A DNA stretch of 64,000 nucleotides from Leptidea sinapis (lineage: Eukaryota; Arthropoda; Insecta; Lepidoptera; Pieridae), in the NCBI RefSeq assembly GCF_905404315.1, contig NC_066288.1:1-64000 (forward strand). The letters are read 5' to 3'. Shown here in pieces: positions 10,803 to 18,823 of the stretch. The position numbers and the translations under genes are program-made. Position 1 is the first letter of the stretch. Every line of letters begins with the position of its first letter. The notes beneath the pieces are model-generated. The model made no database searches and was not told the origin of the DNA. It saw only the letters and a list, made by a program, of their open reading frames with translations.

Positions 10803-10878
10803 AGGTAGGCCACTAGTTTACAAAAAAAAAAAAAAAAAATAAAAAAAAAATAAAAAAAAAAAAAAAAAAAAAAAAAAA

Positions 10879-10936
10879 CCTAACCTAACCTAACCTAACC
10901 TAACCTAACCTAACCTAACCTAACCTAACCTAACCC
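10879..10936. repeat. Telomeric (CCTAA)n block between T3 and T4
   Basis: About 11 perfect CCTAA units between the T3 A-tail and the 5' end of T4. The final unit reads TAACCC. Confidence 0.96.
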
Positions 10937-11629
10937 ACTTTTGACCCAACTATCGTGTCGTCTACATATAGCTCCGCTTCAAAAAATAATTTAAGTGGTA
11001 TAAAGTGCTTATTTCGTTGTGAAATTTGGTACAGTGTTTTGTAAGCTTATAAATCACCAGGATTAGTGTTTGTGAAAGTTTTGTGCAGCGCGCTCCAAAG
11101 TTACAGGGCCTGGACTTTGAGCCAACTGCCCCGAGTCGTCGCTGCAGCGATCAAGAAACGCAACGCTAATTCCTGGAGCGCCGATCAAGACCTGTCCAGC
11201 AATCCAAATTTGAAAACAATCGGACATTGGATTGCGAAGATATCGTAAGATAAGTGTGCCATTCATAACCTCGTTGGCTTTGTATGGGAGAAGGAAGCAC
11301 GCGGAGCCACGAGGTTTTGTAAAATATTTGACAAGTGACAACTGCCATCAGTCATCTAGCGCACTTTGGCACTTCGTACCAATGATACGACAACTTTGAA
11401 AATTTGGATCTGCCGAACTATAACGCCGGTCACACACCACATCGCCGAAGGTCAACGAAATCGCGGGACAACAATTGAGGTACAACCAAATCTACACCCT
11501 ACTAATTCGTAACATGTCATTACTACCCAATTAACTGCAACCACCCGCAGGTCCGAGGCGGGGGAGGTGTCCTCCTTTGCTGGGAGCGAGTTCGGTGCGG
11601 GCTCAGGTAGTAAGCCGGGTAGCGCAACC

Positions 11630-13033
11630 ATGGCGCATGCACACCAATGGGAGGCGGGGTCGGGTTTTCACACTCCGCCATCCGGTGGACGATCTAGCAG
11701 CGCCAGGGGACCCGAGAGCCCCACTTCCGCTCTCTTAAAGGACGCCAACCGGATTTACCAGCGGGCGAAGGACGACCTGGAAAAATCCGGCAATATAAAA
11801 GGCTCGATCAAAACATCGGTGATCGAAGGCCTCAATTTTTTGTATGAGGCCACACTGCAAGTAAACAGTGTGCGGCGTGACCTCCAATTAGAGGTCGAAA
11901 ATTTAAAGAAGAGGCACGCAGAGGATATCTCCAGGAGGGAGTCCAGCCACGCGGAGCAGATAGTGCTCCTGACGCACCGGTTGGATAGGGCGGATGTGGG
12001 GGGGCAAACGGCGGAGTTGCGGAAGGAGCTGGAGGCACTCCGTCGTGTGGTCGAGTTTGATGTCATCAAACAGATTGACAACATCAAGGCCAGCCCCTCT
12101 CCACCCCCCCTGCAGCTGGGCTCCCTGGTGGAAGAACTGAAATCCATGCGTAGGGAGGCAACGGACATGCTTGCGGAGGTGCGAGCTCTGGGAGCAAAGT
12201 CATCAAAGCTCCTGGAGGAGCCAGTACAGGCTCAAGCATCACCTTCTTATGCGGCGATGGCTGCCAAAGTGCCGGCTAAGTCCGGCCACTCAATCATGGT
12301 AACTAGTGACTCGCCAGAGGACACTAGTGACAATGTTGTCACCAAGATTAGAGTGGCCGTCGATCCGACAAAGACCGGTACAAAGGTGGACAGTGTCCGC
12401 AAAGTCCGGAATAAGAAGGTGGTGCTAACCTGCGGCACAAAGAGTGAGGTGGAGGCTGTGAAGAAGCGGCTTGGGGCAAATTCGGGCCTCAAAGTTCAGG
12501 AGGCGAGGGGGAGGGACCCGATGATAATCATCAGGGACGTGCTCTCTTGCCTAAAGGACGATGAGGTCACCGCGGCCCTAAAGGCCCAAAACAAAGAGCT
12601 CTTCACAGGCCTCCAAAAGGACCACCAAAAAATGGAAACATGTTTCCGCCGCAGGTGCCGAAACCCGCACCTCGCACATGTGATCCTGCGGGTGGCCCCT
12701 CAGCTGTGGCGTCGCATGGTCGACGGGGGGTCTGTCCACCTTGATCTCAAGAGGTCGAGGGTGGGGGACTTCTCGCCGCTCATCCAGTGCTCAAAGTGTT
12801 TAGCCTTTGGGCACGGGCGGCGCCACTGCAAAGAGTCGACTGACCTTTGCAGTCACTGCGGGGGACCACACGTCAGGAGCGAATGCCCCGACTATGTCGT
12901 GGGGGAGCCGCCCAGCTGCATTAACTGCCGTCACGCTAAGCTGGACAAGACGGACCACGGTGCGTTCAGCGGTGACTGTCCGGTGAGGCGGAAATGGGAT
13001 GCCATTGCCCGCCTTGGCGTGAGCTACTGCTGA
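11630..13033 (+). CDS. TRAS ORF1 (Gag-like, three zinc knuckles) of T4
   Basis: The frame is open from 11513 to TGA at 13033. The first in-frame ATG is at 11630, in the good context ACCATGG, giving 467 residues. Homology to T6 ORF1 extends upstream to about 11546 without a usable ATG, and an in-frame TAA stands at 11510, so the normal N-terminus is absent. A likely coiled coil (KKRHAEDISRRESS region) is followed by a central domain (IIIRDVLSCLKDDE) and the three zinc knuckles, with CSKCLAFGHGRRHC first. ORF2 follows after 58 nt. The bases before 11551 (CACCCGCAG then GTCC) resemble a splice acceptor, which could explain the unrelated leader, but this is speculative. Confidence 0.85.
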   Translation: MAHAHQWEAGSGFHTPPSGGRSSSARGPESPTSALLKDANRIYQRAKDDLEKSGNIKGSIKTSVIEGLNFLYEATLQVNSVRRDLQLEVENLKKRHAEDISRRESSHAEQIVLLTHRLDRADVGGQTAELRKELEALRRVVEFDVIKQIDNIKASPSPPPLQLGSLVEELKSMRREATDMLAEVRALGAKSSKLLEEPVQAQASPSYAAMAAKVPAKSGHSIMVTSDSPEDTSDNVVTKIRVAVDPTKTGTKVDSVRKVRNKKVVLTCGTKSEVEAVKKRLGANSGLKVQEARGRDPMIIIRDVLSCLKDDEVTAALKAQNKELFTGLQKDHQKMETCFRRRCRNPHLAHVILRVAPQLWRRMVDGGSVHLDLKRSRVGDFSPLIQCSKCLAFGHGRRHCKESTDLCSHCGGPHVRSECPDYVVGEPPSCINCRHAKLDKTDHGAFSGDCPVRRKWDAIARLGVSYC

Positions 13034-13091
13034 GGGCACCGCGGTGATAAATCCAGGAGGTCGCGGGCCCAGGGATGCTGCTTCAAGGCAC

Positions 13092-14787
13092 ATGATACAG
13101 GTAAACCTGCAGCGGAAGCGATTGGCAACCGATGAGCTGATGGCAGAAGCTGTCAGCCAGAAGGTAAGCCTGGCACTGCTGCAGGAACCCTATACAGGTA
13201 GTCAAGGTGCCTTGAAGCGATACCCAGGGGTTCGCGTCTATCAAATGGACCAGGGGATAACTAGGACCAACCCCGCAAAGGCCGCAATAGCGGTCTTTGA
13301 TTAAGACCTCCAGGTAAGGTGTGACCCGAGCCTCCAGTCGGAGAACATAGTGGCAATCACCATAGAGTTCTCCGACTGGACACTTGGAATAGTGTCCGCT
13401 TACCTGGAAGGGGACAAACCCCTGGATCCATACCTGGAACGTCTGTCCAGCGTCCGATCCAAGCTGGGAACCTTGAGTGTTGTGATCGGAGGTGACTTCA
13501 ACGCGTGGAGCCCATGGTGGGGTAGCACGGACGAGGATCACCGGGGAGCTGAATTGGCTGGATACTTTGATGATCATCAGCTGCACATCCTTAATACTGG
13601 AACCGAACCCACCTTCCAAGTGGTTCGAGGAGGTCGGCTTTGCACAAGCAGAGTCGACATTACGGTGTGCAGCCAAAGTATCCTGCCAAGGATGGAATCC
13701 TGGTGGGTGGACCCTGCTATGGTAAGCTCCGATCACAACGCTCTAAGGATAGGCCTCCGCGCTGGTCGTGCGAAAGCACCCGGCCCAGCACCAACCACTC
13801 GGATATATAACACGCGAAAGGCAAACTGGGATAAGTTCCGAAAGGAACTTATCCTACAGTTCGAAAGCCGCCAAATCCGAGTGGAAAGAGTGTCGGCCAT
13901 AACCGCCCCCGAGGACATCGAAAACGTTGTCCTCGAATACCAGGAGGCGGTCCGACAAGCGTGTGAGGCCGCGATCCCAAAGCTGAACCGAACACTGAAG
14001 TATGAACCTCCATGGATGACCTCCGAACTTCGGGTCCTGCAGCGAGATGCGGTCACTAAAAAGAGACGCATACGCTGCGCGGCCCCAACAAGGAGGGAAT
14101 TCGTCATTCGACAGTACCTAGAAGCTAGGGAGAAATATGAGTCTGCCGCGCAAGCGGCGCAGACCCATAGCTGGAAGGAGTACTGTACCGCGCAAACAGG
14201 CGAAAGCCTGTGGGACGGAATCTACAGAGTCCTCCGTCAAAGCTCGAAAAAGCAAGAAGACAAACTTCTTGTGAGAGACGGAGTGACTCTTGATCCCAAG
14301 CAAAGTGCAGAACTCCTTGCAGCTACGTTCTTCCCGGACGACAGGCTGGAGGATGACACTCCCGTACATTCTGCAATAAGGAGGGGAGCGGACCGTCCGC
14401 TGTGCGAGTTAGCCTGTGCAGCGGATGATCCGCCCTTCACCATTGCGGAACTCAGGGAGGCGGTTCATGACTTCAGTGCTCGCAAAGCTCCTGGATCGGA
14501 TGCATTTACGGCAGACATCAGTGCAAAAAGCATTGAGGCAGATGAACGGCTCTTCCTAGAGATAGCCAACAGGTGCCTCGCTGTGGGATACTTCCCGAAG
14601 CCCTGGAAGCGTGCGGCAGTCGTGACACTTCCCAAACCGGGAAAATCCGACTACCATCATCCAAAGTCTTACCGTCCGATTGGACTTTTGTCAGTCCACT
14701 GTAAGACTTTGGAAAAGATGTTGGTACGCCGGATAAAGTGGCACGTACTGCCGACGATTAACCCGGGCCAATTCGGTTTTATGCCAC
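13092..14787 (+). pseudogene. T4 ORF2 remnant: endonuclease and part of RT
   Basis: Starts at the family ATG (MIQVNLQRKR). TAA at 13302-13304 replaces the AAA (Lys) found in T3. The same frame is then open through the endonuclease (GGDFNAW, SDHNAL) and into RT (LPKPGKSDY, YRPIGLL) as far as GQFGFMP, where the sequence breaks. It has no FADD, RNase H or 3' end. Confidence 0.9.
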
Positions 14788-15515
14788 CCGGCGCCCAACC
14801 AGGTAGTCCTTCACTATTCGGCGCAAGTACCAGGGCACCTCGAAGAAGTCGAGTGCCTCAGCAATTACGCCGAACGGGAGACTGTTGAAGGCGTTGGCTA
14901 TGTCCAGGGAGACCGCCAACGCCCTCTCACCATCCGCCACCACACTCTCAACATGAGCCTTCAGCTCAGTGAGGGCGTCAAGCGTCGAGCGGCCCTTCCT
15001 AAAACCGAACTGGTGTTCGGACAAGTCCGGGCCCTCGGCAGAGAGGTGGCGACTTAGGCGTGAGGCCACTATCCATTCCAGCAGCTTCCCAACCTCATCC
15101 AGCAGGACTATAGGTCGGTAAGCCGCTGGAGAATCAATTGGCCTACCCTCCTTTTTGATGAGGCATAGGCGTCCCTCCTTCCATACTTCCGGGAACCGCC
15201 CGACATTAAGACATTAGTCGAACAGTCTCCGGAGTTCCCCCTCGACATGTGGGAAGGCCAGGGCCAGGACACGGCCGTGGATACCGTCCGGGCCCGGAGC
15301 CTTCCTCCTTGTCTTGAGGCGATCAAGGCAGAGGCCCAGTTCCACATCTGTCACGCCCTGGACCTCCCCTGTCGCCTCTTCCATAGCCTCCCGCTCCCGC
15401 ATCCTGGGCGGGATCAGGTCCACTGCGGTGGGGAAGAGCCCCGCGACCACTTCCTCTACAATCGCTGGCTCCAAGACCTCCGTGAGCGGAGCGTCACCCA
15501 CAACTCGGAACAAAG
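14788..15515 (-). pseudogene. Antisense R1-clade LINE reverse-transcriptase fragment
   Basis: On the minus strand one frame reads through a pre-RT block (RKAPGPDGIHGRVLAL), then RT blocks YRPIVLLD, HQFGFRKGRSTLDAL and SLDIANAFNSLP (first catalytic Asp), and ends at YLVGRRVA. One stop interrupts it (15214-15216). The sequence is R1 clade but clearly not TRAS. It could be SART-like, since SART elements lie opposite to TRAS in lepidopteran telomeres, or Waldo/RT-like. Neither end shows poly(A), a UTR or telomeric repeat, so this is a rearranged piece rather than a clean insertion. Confidence 0.8.
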
Positions 15516-15965
15516 GAAATGGCTATTTCCCTTTGTATGGGTCCGATATTAACAAACGATATATCGTTGGATTCGTCTTAAAACGGCGATCTCAACGATA
15601 TATAACACTTAACTGATAAATTTATACACAGTGAAGTAAAAGCATATAAAATTTACTTCAAATTAAAAATTCTCACGGCCGTATATGTGGTCCGATTTCG
15701 AATTTGAAAAAACTCACGTGTCTACCAGAGCCTGGTGCACCACACAAACACTAAAAACAGGGGGGTTACCGCGACTCCCAGCGAGTAAACCACACCCAAA
15801 CTATGTGTCACTATCACTTCAGATGTCGAGGTCGATAGATAATTTACCGAACACTCGAAAGAAAAACTAATTACACCACTGTATTCGCCGTAAAAAGGCG
15901 CGTATTTTGATATATAGCAAGTATATACATACAAGCTATAATCACACCAAAAGCCGTCAGTCAAA
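15516..15965. other. Unassigned block inside the TRAS array
   Basis: About 450 nt with no convincing coding frame and no TRAS similarity. It starts with a near-palindrome (CAAAGGAAAT, four bases, then ATTTCCCTTTG) and has the perfect 14-bp palindrome AACGATATATCGTT at 15555-15568. It may be the 5' leader of the antisense fragment or a third element. Confidence 0.5.
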
Positions 15966-16227
15966 AGAGGTCAGGGCAAAGAGGGTAGTTTTGATGGTGT
16001 CTCTAGACATAGAGGGGGCATTCGATAGCGCCTGGTGGCCAGCTATTAAACACCAGCTGGCCGCCAGGAAGTGCCCCGGAAATCTGTACTCCACCGTGTG
16101 CAGCTACCTCAATGACCGTGAGGTCGTTATTCGTTACGCGGGCGCCGAGTGCGTGAGGCCCACGACCAAGGGGTGCGTTCAGGGATCAATTGGGGGGCCC
16201 ATATTCTGGAACCTCCTGATTGATCCA
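15966..16227 (+). pseudogene. TRAS RT fragment (EVRAKRV to NLLIDP)
   Basis: Encodes EVRAKRVVLMVSLDIEGAFD through GCVQGSIGGPIFWNLLID with no interruption. It is almost base-for-base identical to T6 25826-26086, differing by eye at the TGG codon (TAG in T6) and one further site. Both ends are abrupt and no telomeric repeat flanks it. Confidence 0.85.
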
Positions 16228-16779
16228 CAGGTACCCGATATCCTCAGTAACCTTTAACCCCTGGTAATCGCCACAACTAACACACTAATTGCCATCTACC
16301 TTAGCTAAACCCCCCCCCCCCCTCTAACAAAAAATATTTCCCTACCCTAATCATCTCCCCACGAAACTTCCCCCCCCCCCCCCTCCCCCCTCGGGTATAC
16401 CTTACCCCCCCTTGGTCATATCTTTGGAACCAAGGCACCTAGGGCAGTCGAATTTGGGCTCGTCTGAACCGCGGTTGGAAGATCTCTCGATTGGCCCCTT
16501 CAGAATTTCAAAATTATTGTTTTTAATTAATTTATAGGGTTTTTTATATTTACAGAACTGTAATCGTCATAACTTCATTGTTATTTAACCTAGAGCATCA
16601 GTGTTTGGGTTCGCCTTAATCGCAAAGCTGAATTCTGCCGATTGGCATTTTTAAAAGTTGTGTTTGTAATTTTTTTTTTTTTTTTCTTTTTTGGTATTTT
16701 TTTTAATTTTGATACTTTATTGATTTTGTTTTATAATTATTGATTATTTAATAAACCTACGTGCTGCCGTTCCAGTAAG
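16228..16779 (+). other. C-rich stretch and probable 5' leader of T5
   Basis: Holds poly(C) runs at 16310-16322, 16370-16383, 16385-16390 and 16405-16411, then an AT-rich leader running into the T5 ORF1 start. The phrase GTGTTTGGG with following GCTGAATTC and GATTGGC resembles the layout of the T6 leader (GTGTTTGGGCTC). No CCTAA repeat stands upstream, so the exact 5' end of T5 cannot be set. Confidence 0.5.
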
Positions 16780-17889
16780 ATGTCTTCAACATCGGCTAAG
16801 TCGTCACGCATTCTTAGAGCCGGAGACAAGGACTCTGTGACTTTAATGACAAAACGGCCATCATCAGACCCTGGAAAGGTACGGGCAGTAGTTAGCCGGA
16901 AAGTTGACGTGGAGGAGGGCTCCGTCAAACTGTTCCCTTCTCCACCCACTGCGGATCTGGGCTCCCTGCTGGGAGAACTTAAGTCAATGCGTCAAGAGGC
17001 AACCAACATGCTTGCTGAGGTGCGAGCTCTGGGGGCGAGAACAACGAAGCTCCTGGAGGAGCCTGTGCAGGTAAAAGCACCGCCTTCATATGCGGCGATG
17101 GCCGCTAAGGCGCCGGCAAAGTCCGGCCACTCAATCGTGGTGACAAGTAAGTCGCCCGATGATTCGAGCGACAACGTTGTCGCCAAAATAAGAGTGGCCG
17201 TCGACGCTACTAAAACTGGCGCCAAGGTGGACAGCGTCCGCAGAGTGCGCAATAGGAAGGTGGTGCTCACTTGCGGCACCAAAAGCGAGGTGGAGGCCGT
17301 GAAGACCCGGCTCGGGGCCAACTCGGGCCTCCAAGTTCAAGAGGCTAGGGGTAGGAACCCGATGATTATCATTAGGGACGTACTGGCTTGCCTCAAGGAC
17401 GAGGAGGTCGTCGGAGCCCTAAGAGCTCAGAATAGGGAGCTATTCACAGGCCTCCAAAAAGACCACGAAACGGTGGAAACCTGTTTCCGCCGTAGGTGTC
17501 GCAATCCGCACCTCACTCATGTTGTCTTGCGTGTGGCGCCTCCGCTGTGGCGCCGTCTGACAGACGAGGGCTCCGTCCACCTAGACCTTAAGCGGTCGAA
17601 GGTGGAAGACTTCTCACCATTAATACAGTGCTCAAAGTGCCTAGCCTTTGGGCACGGACGGCGCCACTGCAAAGAGTCCTCGGAACTTTGCAGCCATTGC
17701 GGGGGCCCACACGTGAGGGCCGAGTGCCCCGACTATGTCGTGGGGGAGCCGCCCAGCTGTGTCAACTGTCGACACGCCAAGCTGGACAAGACGGATCACG
17801 GTGCATTCAGCAGCGACTGTCGGGTGAGGCGGATGGGATGCCATTGCCCGCCTCGGCGTGAGTTACTGCTGAGGGCACCGCGGTCATAA
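16780..17889 (+). pseudogene. T5 ORF1 with internal deletion and altered C-terminus
   Basis: Starts at an ATG with the family N-terminus (MSSTSAKSSRILRAGDKD; T6 has MSTSSAKSSRTLKTGDKG). After about residue 48 it jumps to the region before SLLGELKSM, losing about 500 nt that contain the coiled coil. The central domain and two zinc knuckles are intact (CSKCLAFGHGRRHC, CSHCGGPHVRAEC). A 2-nt deletion (CGGATGGG where relatives have CGGAAATGGG) shifts the last residues and extends the frame to TAA at 17889. It is open for 369 residues but unlikely to assemble normally. Confidence 0.85.
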
Positions 17890-18225
17890 ATCCAGGTGGT
17901 CGCGGGCCCAGGGATGCTGCTTCGAGGCACATGATACAGGTAAACCTGCAGCGAAAGCGATTGGCAACCGATGAACTGATGGCAGAAGCTGTCAGTCAGA
18001 AGGTTAGCCTGGCACTGCTGCAGGAACCCTACACAGGTAATCAAGGTGCCTTGAAGCGGTATCCGGGGGTCCGCGTCTTTCAGATGGACCAGGGGATTAG
18101 TAAGACCAATCCCGCAAAGGCCGCAATAGCAGTCTTTGATAAAGATCTCCAGGTTAGGTGTGACCCGAGCCTCCAGTCGGAGAACATACCGCCCCCGAGA
18201 ACATCGAAAACGTTGTCCTCGAATA

Positions 18226-18823
18226 AATAATAATAAACGTTGTCCAGTTTCGAACGTGTGCGCTCTGCGATCGGACGTGCGTAAACGGTGCGTTAATTAT
18301 ATCTACTCGTGTGAACTCGTGAGCTGCTTACGAAGCAATTAAAAATGGTGCAGTGTAACAAGTGCAAACTATTCGTATCTTTAAATAAAGACGAAATAGT
18401 GAAATGTAAAGGTGCTCAATGTGATACGGTGTACCACAAAAAATGTGTTCGTAGTAAGAGCTTCTTGCAGACGGGAATTTGTAGTAGGAGCACTTTCTTA
18501 AAGTCTCCACATAAGCCTTAATATTTAAAGTAGTATAGTTTAGTTATATGTATACAGGTAAGATTTTAAAATGTTTTTAGGAATATTATGAATTGATAAC
18601 TAAGTAATGATATGTGTGTAATGTTATATGTGTATTAGTAATAGTGTATAATATAACGATCAAATTAGGTATAATTTATTATAGATGCACAATAGTATAA
18701 TATTGTCTAAGAGCGTAAACTCGCCAACAAACTGTTGCAACAGTTTGGCGAGATGTAAAATTTAAGTACCAACTGTGCATATATTTATGATTAAATAAAT
18801 TTATAAAAAAAAAAAAAAAAAAA
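18226..18823 (+). mobile_element. 598-bp retroposed insert with PHD-finger start, CR1-type
   Basis: Sits within T5 ORF2 and ends in poly(A) (18805-18823). Removing it restores the sequence seen in T4 (CTCGAATACCAGG). AATA or part of it may be duplicated at the ends. An ATG at 18344 opens 59 codons with CNKC...CKGAQCDTVYHKKC, a PHD/C4HC3-like zinc finger of the kind found at the start of ORF1 in CR1-type LINEs. The frame then ends, and an AT-rich tail leads to poly(A). It is best read as a copy that kept only the 5' leader, the start of ORF1 and the 3' end. Confidence 0.75.
18344..18523 (+). CDS. Short PHD-finger-like ORF in the insert
   Basis: 59 codons from ATG to TAA. Zinc ligands are visible as CNKC, CKGAQC, H and C (YHKKC), spaced as in a PHD/FYVE-like finger. 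Only the first part of the finger is present before the sequence diverges, so it is a truncated ORF1 start rather than a full gene. It would bind zinc if translated. No function can be claimed. Confidence 0.5.

Larger units (their letters stand above)
5151..10878 (+). mobile_element. TRAS-like element T3, nearly complete, ORF2 intact
   Basis: Both ORFs are open, with a 3' UTR of about 430 nt and an A-rich tail (10822-10878, two single T interruptions) followed by CCTAA. The 5' UTR and the first part of ORF1 are missing: the CCTAACC repeat joins directly to ORF1 sequence. 5' truncation is typical of target-primed reverse transcription. The upstream flank ends in CC and the downstream flank resumes as A-tail plus CCTAA. 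This fits what I recall of the TRAS endonuclease, which cuts CC^TAA on one strand and TT^AGG on the other. It is the best-preserved element in the window. Confidence 0.94.
10937..14787 (+). mobile_element. TRAS-like element T4, full 5' end, cut inside RT
   Basis: The start ACTTTTGAC after TAACCC matches the start of T6 (ACTTGTGAC after TAACC), followed in both by GTCGTCTAC, so this is the true 5' end. The leader (10937-11629) soon diverges from that of T6 and lacks the ORF1 N-terminus. ORF1 is open and ORF2 has one nonsense codon. The element breaks off in RT at about 14787 and joins an antisense fragment of another R1-clade element. A TRAS RT piece at 15966-16227 resumes about 51 nt further along the RT, so the two may once have been one element. 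Confidence 0.88.

Noticed and set aside
13083..13736. Minus-strand 217-codon frame opposite T4 endonuclease
   Set aside because: Antisense shadow in GC-rich coding sequence, no motif.
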